From the NCBI RefSeq assembly GCF_009720835.1, contig NZ_WNKZ01000039.1:1-53756 (forward strand): 53,756 bases of DNA, read 5' to 3'. The stretch's first letter is position 1. Each line of letters begins with the position of its first letter. The notes beneath the pieces were generated by a model. That model did not search any database. It was not told the DNA's origin and saw nothing but the letters and a program-made list of their open reading frames with translations. Origin of the DNA: Pseudoduganella buxea (lineage in GTDB: Bacteria; Pseudomonadota; Gammaproteobacteria; Burkholderiales; Burkholderiaceae_D). Of the stretch, positions 43,618 through 53,700 are shown piece by piece. A program made the translations under genes and the position numbers.

Positions 43618-44868
43618 ATGACCACCACATTTCCCCTGACCGACACGCGCGAGCGTGTGATTCTCTGGCTGTTGGCATTGATCCAGTTCACCGTCATCAT
43701 GGACTTCATGGTGATGATGCCGCTGTCGCCCCAGCTGATGCGCTCGTTCGACATCAGCGCCGCGCAGTTTTCCGGTGCCGTCTCCGCGTATGCGTGGTGC
43801 GCCGGGCTTTCCGGCCTGCTGGCCGCCACCTATATCGACCGCTTCGAACGCAAGCGCCTGCTGCTGACGGTGTTCATGCTGTTCAACCTGTCCAACCTGG
43901 CGTGCGCGCTGGCGCCCAGCTTCCACGTGCTGGTGCTGTCGCGCGCCTTTGCCGGCCTGACGGGCGGCGTGCTGGGCGCAATCGGCCTGGCCATCATCGG
44001 CGACCTGGTGCCGCCGCAGCGGCGCGGGGCGGCCACCGGCATCGTCATGACCTCGTTCAGCATGGCGGCGATTGCCGGCGTGCCGCTGGGCGTAGGGCTG
44101 GCGGCGCGCTTCGGCTGGCAGTCGCCGTTCTACCTGCTGGTGGGCTTCTCGCTGGCGATCTGGCTGCTGGCGGCCTTCGTGCTGCCCGTGCTGACGGCGC
44201 ACCTGGCCCAGCGCACGCCGCTGTCGAGCGTGCTGCCGGACCTGATCGGCCTGTTCCGCGTGCCGGGCCACCTGCGTGCCTTCCTGTTGAGCTTCGTGAC
44301 GATCCTGTCCGGCATGCTCGTGATCCCCTTCATCTCGCCCGTGCTGGTGGGGAATCTGGGCCTGCAGCCGGCCGACATCACGTGGATCTACCTGGCCGGC
44401 GGCTGTGCCACCTTCTTCACGTCGCGCCGGATCGGGGCCTGGGCCGACCGCGCCGGCAAGGTGCGTGTCTTTCGCGCGATGGCCGTCGCTTCGGTGGCGG
44501 CCATCCTCGGCATCACGCACCTGCCGCAGCTGCCCCTGCTGGCAATGGTCGCGCTGTTCCCGTTCTTCATGGTGGCGATGTCCGGCCGCACGGTGCCGAT
44601 GCAGGCCCTGATGACGACCGTGCCGGACCCGCGCGTGCGCGGTGCCTTCCTCAGCGCGAATGCTGCCGTGCAGCAGATCGGCACGGGACTGGGCGCGCTG
44701 CTGGGGGGCTTGTGGCTGCACACCGACACGGCCGGCCATATCTCGGGATATGGCATCAATGGCTGGGTGGGCGCCGCCATTACGCTGTTCTCGTGGTGGT
44801 GGGTGGGCCGGGTGCAGCCGGCAGCGACGGTGGCCGCGGCCACCGCCCCCCTCAAGTCCCCTGCCTGA
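43618..44868 (+). CDS. MFS exporter (AraJ/drug-efflux type)
   Basis: 416-aa inner-membrane carrier with 12 helices. It shows the MFS loop YIDRFERKRLLL after helix 2, the motif-C-like GVPLGVGLAARFGWQSPFY on helix 5, and RVRGAFLSANAAVQQIGTGLG in the second half. This is the general pattern of sugar/drug efflux carriers. It follows the YqjI-like gene on the same strand, so export of a metal chelate or toxic compound under that regulator is possible, but nothing in the sequence fixes the substrate. The ribosome site is weak (GAAAAGAAAA). The C-terminal end overlaps the convergent gene by 17 bases. Confidence 0.87.
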   Translation: MTTTFPLTDTRERVILWLLALIQFTVIMDFMVMMPLSPQLMRSFDISAAQFSGAVSAYAWCAGLSGLLAATYIDRFERKRLLLTVFMLFNLSNLACALAPSFHVLVLSRAFAGLTGGVLGAIGLAIIGDLVPPQRRGAATGIVMTSFSMAAIAGVPLGVGLAARFGWQSPFYLLVGFSLAIWLLAAFVLPVLTAHLAQRTPLSSVLPDLIGLFRVPGHLRAFLLSFVTILSGMLVIPFISPVLVGNLGLQPADITWIYLAGGCATFFTSRRIGAWADRAGKVRVFRAMAVASVAAILGITHLPQLPLLAMVALFPFFMVAMSGRTVPMQALMTTVPDPRVRGAFLSANAAVQQIGTGLGALLGGLWLHTDTAGHISGYGINGWVGAAITLFSWWWVGRVQPAATVAAATAPLKSPA

Positions 44869-45493
44869 CGACCAGGTCCAGCAGGCGCTGCGCCTGCTGC
44901 AGCACGGGGCCGGACAGCTGGTCCCGTGCGATCTCGCTGAACGTGCCTTCGCGCACGTGCGGACCGTCGGCAGCCAGCAGGGTCAAACGCAGGTTGCCCA
45001 GCACGGGCGGCGCCGCGCGGCCCTTGACGGCGCCCTTGACGGCCAGCGGAATGGCCGTGTGCACGAGGCGCTTGCCCTGCTCGGCCACTTCGGCCGGCGC
45101 GCCTTCGAACACGGCCACGCGGCCCGTGTGGTTGATGTAGCGTACGCTGCCGTCGGCATAGGCGGCCAGCGCGTCCAGGCCTTCCTCCAGGGGCACTTCC
45201 ACGACGATGCCCAGCAGCTCGCGCGAGGCGACCGGCTGGCCGGCGGAGCGCAGCCAGTGCCACGCCAGCAGCCGCACCCGGCTTTCCTCGGCCGGGTCCT
45301 CGCCGATGGTCTGCACCACGCGGGCATCGGGGGCGGCGCCGAACAGCGAGGCCTGCACGGGCGTGGCCTTGACCAGGTCCGGGTCGTCGCAGAACAGCAG
45401 CTGGTAGACGAGGTTCAGCTCATCCTGTTTGTAGGGCTTTGCCGAGGCGGCGTTTTTCCTGGCGCCGAACACGGCGAATAATTTTTTGAACAT
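44852..45493 (-). CDS. Hypothetical protein, conserved-looking
   Basis: 213 aa from the ATG at 45493. The frame is open further upstream, but that part overlaps the preceding gene and lacks protein character. It starts MFKKLFAVFGARKNAASAKP, then has NLVYQLLFCDDPDLV and long mixed alpha/beta sequence such as ELLGIVVEVPLEEGLDALAA and VRYINHTGRVAVFEG. No signal peptide or membrane helix, so cytoplasmic. Twenty-six bases separate it from the upstream gene on the same strand, suggesting an operon. Family and function are not recognised. Confidence 0.75.
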   Translation of the reverse strand: MFKKLFAVFGARKNAASAKPYKQDELNLVYQLLFCDDPDLVKATPVQASLFGAAPDARVVQTIGEDPAEESRVRLLAWHWLRSAGQPVASRELLGIVVEVPLEEGLDALAAYADGSVRYINHTGRVAVFEGAPAEVAEQGKRLVHTAIPLAVKGAVKGRAAPPVLGNLRLTLLAADGPHVREGTFSEIARDQLSGPVLQQAQRLLDLVVRQGT

Positions 45494-45519
45494 GGCTTGA
45501 CGATACGGTGTGGGTCGGC

Positions 45520-46017
45520 TCAGCGGGCGGCGGTGCGCTGCAGGGGGCGCTGGTCGCGGCGCCAGCGCTCGAGCGTCAGCAGCTCGTCCGAAGCATCGTC
45601 CTGCACGAGGATTTCGCCGTCGGCCGGTGCGACCAGGAAGCCCTGCCACGTGACGGCCGCCTGCGGCGCGTTCTCGACGAAGCTGAGCTGGAAAAAGGAT
45701 TTGCCGTTGACGAGGCGGGGCGCGGGATCCGTCTCGATGACGGCGCCGCGCACGGTGCCCTGCGAGTTCTTCTCGATCGCGGCGGCCCAGGCCTTCAGCT
45801 CGGGCAGGGCCATCAGCTGTTGGACGGCCTGGTCGCGGCTCAGGCGCACCTGGGCTTGCGGTGACGGCAGGGCCGACGGTGCCGGTGCCGATGCCGGCGC
45901 CGGCGTCCGGCCGGCAGTGCCGATATGGCCGGGATAGAACCAGGCCACCCCCAGCCCTGCTGCCAGCAGGCCGGCCAGCGTGCCGGCAATGGCGGGAAGG
46001 CGGGAGGGCTTGCTCAT
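45520..46017 (-). CDS. Hypothetical membrane-anchored protein
   Basis: 165 aa with an N-terminal membrane helix (LPAIAGTLAGLLAAGLGVAW, about residues 7-26), an Ala/Pro linker (35-52), and a soluble domain. The domain contains GTVRGAVIETDPAPRLVNGK and FFQLSFVENAPQAAVTWQGF, ending in Arg-rich residues. The topology suggests a periplasmic domain tethered to the inner membrane. It precedes the 213-aa hypothetical gene, probably in one operon. No known family is evident. Confidence 0.75.
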   Translation of the reverse strand: MSKPSRLPAIAGTLAGLLAAGLGVAWFYPGHIGTAGRTPAPASAPAPSALPSPQAQVRLSRDQAVQQLMALPELKAWAAAIEKNSQGTVRGAVIETDPAPRLVNGKSFFQLSFVENAPQAAVTWQGFLVAPADGEILVQDDASDELLTLERWRRDQRPLQRTAAR

Positions 46018-46111
46018 CGGGACTTGCTTTCACTTGGATGCGGGAGCGCCCATACTAAACCAAAGGGCTGCCAGCAGCAATTGGGCGGCCGCGTTCCAGC
46101 CCGCGCCCGGC

Positions 46112-47899
46112 CTATTTCTTCGGCGGGAACCAGCCCTCCCACGTCTCCTTGATGCTGGCCTTGACGATGGCCAGCGCGTCCGGATCGCCCTTGAGCAGCG
46201 CGGCGAAGTAAGCCTTGGCCTGCTTGGGCGACACGTCCGGCGGCAGCGGTGGCACGTTCGGGTCCGTCACCATCTCCAGCACGCAGGGCCGGTCCGACGC
46301 GAAGGCCGCTTCCCAGCCGGCCGCCACGCCGTCGGCGCTGTCGATGCGGATGCCTTTCAGGCCGATCAGCTCCGCATAGGCCGCGTACGGAAAATCGGGC
46401 ATCGTCTGCGCCGGCTCGTACTTCGGCGAGCCGCCCATGGCCCGTTCTTCCCACGTGACGAGGTTCAGGTCCTGGTTGTTCAGCACCATGACGACCAGCT
46501 TGCCCGGCCCCCACTGGCGCCAGTACTTGGCGATGGTGATCAGGCCATTGATGCCGTTCATCTGCATGGCGCCGTCGCCCACCAGGGCCACCACGGGCCG
46601 CTCGGGCAGGGCGAAGCGGGCCGCGATGGCATACGGGATCGCGCAGCCCATCGTCGACAGGCCGCCCGACACGGTGGTCATCATCCCGCGCCGCATCTTC
46701 AGGTCGCGCGCGGACCAGTTGGCCACCGAGCCGGAATCGACGGCGACGATGCAGTTGTCCGGCAGGCGCGGCGACAGCTCCCAGAACACACGCTGCGGGT
46801 TGATCGGATCGGCCTCGTTCATGGCCCGGCCTTCCAGCACGCGCCACCAGCGCTCGACGCCTTCGTGAATCTGCTGCTGCCAGGCGCGGTCCGCCTTGCG
46901 CTCGAGCAGCGGGATCAGCGCGCGCAGGGTGGCCTTGGCGTCGCCGATCAGGTTGAACTCCATCGGGTAGCGCACGCTGGCGCGGCGCGCGTCGATGTCG
47001 ATCTGCACGCCGCGTGCCTGGCCCTCCTTTGGCAGGTATTCGCTGTAAGGGAAGTTCGAGCCCACCATCAGCAAGGTGTCGCAGTCGTTCATCATGTCGT
47101 GGCTGGGCTTCGTGCCCAACAGGCCGATCGAGCCCGTGACGAAGGGCAGGTCGTCCGGCACGGCCGCCTTGCCCAGCAGGGCCTTGGCCACGCCCGCGCC
47201 CAGCAGCTCGGCGATCTCGATCAGTTCATCGGTGGCGTGCAGCGCGCCGGCGCCGGCCAGGATCGCCACCTTCTTGCCTTCGTTGAGGATGCGCGCGGCC
47301 TGCTGCAGCGCCTCCGGCGGCGGCACGTGGCTGCGCGTCAGGGTGCCGATGCCGGTGTGGACGGTGCCATGCTCGCGTGGCGGCGTCGGTACCGCATCGA
47401 GTTCCTGCACGTCGTTCGGGAAGATGATGCATGTGACGGTGCGCTCTTCCTTGGCGATGCGGAAGGCGCGGTCGATCAGGTGCCGGACCTGGGCCGCATC
47501 GGTGGCCATGTGGACATACTCGTGGGCGACGTCCTTGAACAGCGACACGAGGTCGACTTCCTGCTGGTAGTCGCCGCCGATGGAAGCGCGCTTCTGCTGG
47601 CCGACGATGGCCACCACGGGCTGGTGATCGAGCTTGGCGTCGTACAGGCCGTTGAGCAGGTGGATTGCGCCCGGCCCGGAGGTGGCCACGCAGACGCCCA
47701 CTTCGCCGGTGAACTTGGCGTGGCCCGTGGCCATGAAGGCCGCCATTTCCTCGTGCCGCACCTGGACGAACTCGATATCTTCCTGGCGGCCGAACGCACC
47801 CATGATGCCGTTGATCCCGTCGCCCGGATAACCGAACACCCGGCGCACGCCCCACTCGTGCATGCGCTGCAGCAAAAAGTCACCCACGGTATCCGTCAT
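46112..47899 (-). CDS. Thiamine-pyrophosphate enzyme, pyruvate oxidase / acetolactate synthase-like
   Basis: 595 aa from the ATG at 47899; the frame is open upstream into the repeat element. It has the three-domain order of the family: the PYR domain with catalytic Glu50 in VRHEEMAAF and GATSGPG-like VATSGPGAIHLLNGL; a middle FAD/nucleotide-type domain (KVAILAGAGAL; LMVGSNFPY); and the PP domain with VVALVGDGAMQMNG through LNNQDLNLV, the thiamine diphosphate motif. It most likely decarboxylates pyruvate or a related 2-keto acid. The exact reaction cannot be told from motifs; PoxB-like pyruvate oxidase is favoured because GGDYQQEVDLVSLFKDVA is typical of that group. There is no C-terminal membrane helix. 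Confidence 0.85.
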   Translation of the reverse strand: MTDTVGDFLLQRMHEWGVRRVFGYPGDGINGIMGAFGRQEDIEFVQVRHEEMAAFMATGHAKFTGEVGVCVATSGPGAIHLLNGLYDAKLDHQPVVAIVGQQKRASIGGDYQQEVDLVSLFKDVAHEYVHMATDAAQVRHLIDRAFRIAKEERTVTCIIFPNDVQELDAVPTPPREHGTVHTGIGTLTRSHVPPPEALQQAARILNEGKKVAILAGAGALHATDELIEIAELLGAGVAKALLGKAAVPDDLPFVTGSIGLLGTKPSHDMMNDCDTLLMVGSNFPYSEYLPKEGQARGVQIDIDARRASVRYPMEFNLIGDAKATLRALIPLLERKADRAWQQQIHEGVERWWRVLEGRAMNEADPINPQRVFWELSPRLPDNCIVAVDSGSVANWSARDLKMRRGMMTTVSGGLSTMGCAIPYAIAARFALPERPVVALVGDGAMQMNGINGLITIAKYWRQWGPGKLVVMVLNNQDLNLVTWEERAMGGSPKYEPAQTMPDFPYAAYAELIGLKGIRIDSADGVAAGWEAAFASDRPCVLEMVTDPNVPPLPPDVSPKQAKAYFAALLKGDPDALAIVKASIKETWEGWFPPKK

Positions 47900-47990
47900 C
47901 GTGCACTCTCGTCTTGGCAAAAGGGCATGATAGTCCGGCCGCGCCCGCCCTGGCGCACGGCTCCGGCAAACGGGGTACTGCTCGAAAACC

Positions 47991-48028
47991 GGTCGCTCCG
48001 CCGCAGCGGTCTGACGCCCGTTTCCCGG
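47991..48028 (+). repeat. Dispersed intergenic repeat, copy 2
   Basis: Inverted partner of 43531-43568 (31/38 identical). CTCGAAAACCGG at 47981-47992 also recurs at 43513-43524 in direct orientation. A degraded relative with GTGTCTGACG and GGGTCCGACACC lies near 48399-48433. Confidence 0.6.
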
Positions 48029-48157
48029 CAATTGTTGCGGTGCGGGATACGAATTTGAAAATGTTGTCAGCCAAGCACAGCGCCGTGAATATCTTGGCAA
48101 ACGGGGCCAAAACAGGCGTATATTCAAATCACAACAAACTCAGAACGGAGACTTGGT

Positions 48158-48337
48158 ATGGATATGGAACCAGACGATTTCATGGGCCGTTACGTAGGCG
48201 TGGGCATCAGCCTCGGGGCCGCGATCGGCTGTGCGATCGGTGTCGCCATGGACAATTTCGCCATGGGCATCGGCCTGGGTGTGGGGATCGGCAGCGCCCT
48301 CGGCGCCATCCTTGCCCGACGGCGGCAACACCACTAG
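48158..48337 (+). CDS. 59-residue glycine-zipper membrane protein
   Basis: ATG with CGGAG 7 bases upstream; the product starts MDMEPDDFMGRYVGVGIS and ends LARRRQHH. Its middle is Gly/Ala-rich and hydrophobic, with G-x3-G spacing repeated (GAAIGCAIGVAMD; GIGLGVGIGSALGAIL), the signature of tightly packed helical hairpins. The acidic start and Arg/His end suggest two short membrane helices with a loop at DNFAM. A terminator follows. It stands alone between the TPP enzyme and groEL; the role is unknown. Confidence 0.7.
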   Translation: MDMEPDDFMGRYVGVGISLGAAIGCAIGVAMDNFAMGIGLGVGIGSALGAILARRRQHH

Positions 48338-48347
48338 AACGTTTCAG

Positions 48348-48372
48348 AAAGGCTGCTTCGGCGGCCTTTTTT
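48348..48372 (+). terminator. Terminator after the 59-residue gene
   Basis: AAGGCTGC-TTCG-GCGGCCTT with a TTTTTT run; the UUCG tetraloop makes it very stable. Confidence 0.8.
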
Positions 48373-48452
48373 GTTACCCGCGTTCCATACGTTCAAGTGT
48401 CTGACGTCGAGCGCGATGCAGGGGTCCGACACCGAATGCGGGGGGCGGGGCG

Positions 48453-48484
48453 AAAAAAAAGCTGCCCCCGGAGGAGCAGCTTTT
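48453..48484 (-). terminator. Terminator after groEL
   Basis: On the minus strand AAAAGCTGC pairs with GCAGCTTTT, followed by more T residues, 34 bases past the groEL stop. Confidence 0.8.
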
Positions 48485-48517
48485 GCTGTTGCTGGCCGCG
48501 AGGGCCGGCGACGGCTG

Positions 48518-50185
<1,668 letters not shown>

Positions 50186-50199
50186 TTAAGGGTGCCAGA

Positions 50200-50490
50200 T
50201 TACTTCTGGACGATCGCCATGATGTCTTCTTCGCGCATCACCAGCAGCTCGTCGCCGTCGACCTTGACGGCCTGGCCGGAGTATTTGCCGAACAGAACGC
50301 GGTCGCCGACCTTGACTTCCAGTGCGCGCAGGGTGCCGGTGTCCGACACTTTGCCGTTGCCGACTGCCAGCACTTCACCCTGATCCGGCTTTTCGGCGGC
50401 GGCATCAGGAATGATCAGGCCGGAAGCAGTCTTGGTTTCCTGGTCCAGACGTTTGACGATGACGCGATCGTGCAAAGGGCGAAGGTTCAT
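50200..50490 (-). CDS. groS: Co-chaperonin GroES (Hsp10)
   Basis: 96 aa from the ATG at 50490, preceded by AAGGAG; the frame is open ten codons further up, but [18 protein letters not shown] is the usual GroES start. The mobile loop ([18 protein letters not shown]) and the family segment [17 protein letters not shown] are present. It caps GroEL. First gene of the groSL operon. Confidence 0.98.
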   Translation of the reverse strand: MNLRPLHDRVIVKRLDQETKTASGLIIPDAAAEKPDQGEVLAVGNGKVSDTGTLRALEVKVGDRVLFGKYSGQAVKVDGDELLVMREEDIMAIVQK

Positions 50491-50529
50491 ACAAAACTCC
50501 TTATGTACAGTGAGGTTCAAAATTCGTTG

Positions 50530-50556
50530 TTAGCACTCTCGACTAACGAGTGCCAA
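50530..50556 (-). promoter_or_regulatory. CIRCE element (HrcA operator)
   Basis: TTAGCACTC-N9-GAGTGCCAA, differing from the consensus TTAGCACTC-N9-GAGTGCTAA at one base. It sits just downstream of the -10 box, where HrcA blocks transcription until heat shock. Confidence 0.93.
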
Positions 50557-50558
50557 CA

Positions 50559-50587
50559 ATTATAGGGACGCATACCCGCTATTTCAA
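50559..50587 (-). promoter_or_regulatory. Strong sigma-70 promoter of groSL
   Basis: On the minus strand TTGAAA (50582-50587), an exact 17-base spacer and TATAAT (50559-50564), 69 bases before the groS ATG. The CIRCE begins two bases downstream of the -10. Confidence 0.85.
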
Positions 50588-50712
50588 GGGCTGTGAATTC
50601 ACAAAAACCAACAGATTGCAATTTAATACAGACAATTTGTTGACTTATGTTTAACATCCGTCAGTTACTGCCCAGCGCAACGCTGCCGCAGTACCCACTC
50701 ACGGAGACCATC

Positions 50713-53700
50713 ATGCTTGGAAGAAAGTTTCAGCAGGTCGCAATCGTCGCAGTCAGTTCCCTTATCGGTTTTGCAACAATCAGCCCCGTTTTCGCCGCCG
50801 ACGTGTTGCACCGTCCCGGCACCGTGGCGAGCAGGAGCGCGCCGTCCCGGCCTCTGGCGCTGGCCGCGCCCGTCATCGAGAATGGCCGCGAATGCACGGT
50901 CATCAATTTCGAAGGCGTCGGCAACCAGGCCGCCATTCCCGAGTTCGACGGCATCCAGTCGCCGGGCTGGCTGGGTATCATCGACCAGGATGCGGGCGGC
51001 ACCGGCAACTTCGCCAACGAGCCGACGCCGCAGACCATCGCGTTCTGGCTGGGCGGCAACCCTGGCTCGCGCGACATCGTCATGACGAAAACGCCGGCTT
51101 CGCGGCTGGAGTTCTATTACGCGTCGGCAGTCGGCGTGACGATGCAGGCCCTGGACGACAAGGGCAATGTACTGGCCACGTCCACGGGCCCGGCCAACTA
51201 CAACACCGCATCGGGTGACCCGAACGGCGACTACAACCGCTGGGACCCGCTGAAGGTCGAGACGGACGGCAACAAGATCAAGACCGTGCGCGTGACCGGC
51301 AACACCAACCAGACGGGCATCGACAACCTGAAGGTCTGCACCACCATCGGCGTGGAAGCGGCCGAGATGACGCAGGCGATCCAGCAGTTCCAGGAACTGA
51401 AGGACCTGAAGGCCAGCCTGGATGCGTCGCGCGAGCCGCCCGTGCCGCTGGTGGCGGGCAAGAGCGGCGTGCTGCGGCTGTACACGGCCAAGGTGACGGC
51501 GGTGACGGACGTGACGATCCGCCTGTCCGGCGCCGTCAGCCGCACCCTGACGATGCCCCTGCAGCCCAACTGCAGCGTGGAAGACCAGCGCCGCCAGAAA
51601 GGCGGCTGCCGTTCGTTCGATTTCTACCTGACCCCGCCCGAAGGGAACTGGGACATCAAGGCCGAAGTCGTCGACAGCAGCGGCAAGGTACTGGAAACGC
51701 ATGACTTCCCGTTCAAGAGCCGCAAGACCGATACGCTCAGCCTGAAAGCGGTCAGCGTGTGCGATGCCAGGGACGCCGCCGGCGTCTGGCAGTGCGCGCC
51801 AGCGAGTGCGCTGGCCAGCCGGGTCAGCCTGCTGCGCAAGCTGGCGCCCACGCGCCAGGTCAGCGTGGAAGTGACGGGCAACGCGATTCGCCGCGCCACG
51901 GCCGGCTATACGAACGTCAACCTCTGGTGGATGGACTCGGCCAAGGATGCGAACGACCTGTTCGGCATCTTCGACTGGTTCGCCGGTGTCACGGGCGAGC
52001 ACCGCACCTATTTCGGCATGGTCCGCACGGCCGTGCCGGGCGGGATCGGCGGCATCGCCCACGACCTGCCGTCGCACGCCGCGCTGGGCCGCACCAGCGC
52101 CATCCGCCTGGGCACGGAGACCGTCAATGAAATGGTGTCGCACGAAGTGGGTCATACCCTCGGCCTGCACCACACCAATACCCAGGCGCCCGGCATCACG
52201 GCCGCGCCGCCGGGCTGCTACAACCTGGCGGCCGATTCCGGCACCGACTGGCCCTTCGGCAGCAACACGATCCAGAGCATGACGCGGCCCGAAGTGGCCT
52301 TCGACGTGGCGGCCCACAAGCCGCTGCTGCCGGAAGCGACGTTCGAGATCATGAGCTACTGCGTACCCCGCTGGATTTCCCCGTTCAGCTACAAGAAGGC
52401 CTTGACGGCCCTGGGCGGCGGCAGCGTCACGTCGGCCGGCCGCCAGGCGCAGGTCGAACGCAGCACGGCGCAAGGGTCGTTCTGGACCATCTCCGGCGCT
52501 ATCCGTGACGGCAGCGCCGTCGTCGATCCCGTGTTCGAAGAAACCACCGTCGGCCCCGTCGATGCCGGCAGCGGCACGCACCGTATCGAAGTGCAGGATG
52601 CAGCCGGCGCCGTGCTGTTCCTGCGCCAGTTCACGCCGTCGTCGGCCCACTCGGAATCGAGCGGTCCCGAAGCCTCCGGTCCGGCCGTGTTCTTCGAACT
52701 GATTCCCGTGCAGGCCGGCGCCGCCCGCGTGGTGGTCTTCAACCCGGCCGATGCCGCCATCGGCACCGTGACCTTCGGCGGCAGCGCGCCCGTGGTGCGG
52801 CTGCTCCAGCCGGCCGGTGGCGGCACCCTGGCGGGCCAGCAGGCCATCGGCTGGACGGTCACGGATGCCGACAGCACCACGCACACGGCCAAGGTGTTCT
52901 ATGCGCCCGACGGCATCAACTGGCGCCAGCTGGCACGCCAGGCGCAGAGCGACACCGTGACGGTCGATTTCGACCAGCTGCCCGGCGCCGCGGGCACGGC
53001 CCGTATCAAGGTGGTGGTGTCCGATGGCGTCAACAGCGCCGCCGCCGTCTCCGAGCCGTTCACCGTGCCGCGCAAGGCCCTGCAGGATGTGCAGATTCTC
53101 GCGCCGCTCGCCAACGCGGCCTATCCGCGCGAGACCGAGGTGCAGTTCGAAGGCACGGCCTACGACGGCGACGACGGCATGCTCGACGGCGCCGCCGTGA
53201 CGTGGCGCTCCAGCCTGGACGGTGTGCTCGGCAACGGCGCCTTCGTGTCCACCACCGCGCTGCGCCCCGGCACGCACGCCATCACGATGAGCGCCACCGA
53301 CAGCGACGGCAACACGCGCGACGCGACGACGACGGTGCGCATCGCCGGCGCGGCGCCCCTGCTGACCCTGGCCGTAACGCCGCTCGACACCCTGCCGACC
53401 ACCTGCACCGAAGCGAGCATCATTGTCGACGCGGGCGCCGGCGGTGTCGGCATCGACAAGGCCGAGTACAGCCTCGATGGCGGCGTGTCGTGGACCCAGG
53501 TGGCTGCCAACCGGCTGCCATACCGCTTCATCGTGCCGGGCAGCGGCTACATCCACCTGGTCGCGCGCGTGTTCGACCAGGCCGGTCAGCTGGCCGTGCG
53601 CGACGCCAAGTTCTTCGTCAACAGCGCCTGCGCCGTGGCGGGTCCTCCCCGCTTCGACGGCGTGCTGGGCGGGCAGGGCGCCGCCGGCACGGGTTCCATG

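Noticed and set aside
42928..44739. 603-residue minus-strand frame across the PadR and MFS genes
   Set aside because: It would need to read through two real genes and the palindromic operator; composition is typical antisense.
48094..48124. TTGGCA ... TATATT as promoter of the 59-residue gene
   Set aside because: The spacer is 19 bases, too long for a confident sigma-70 call.
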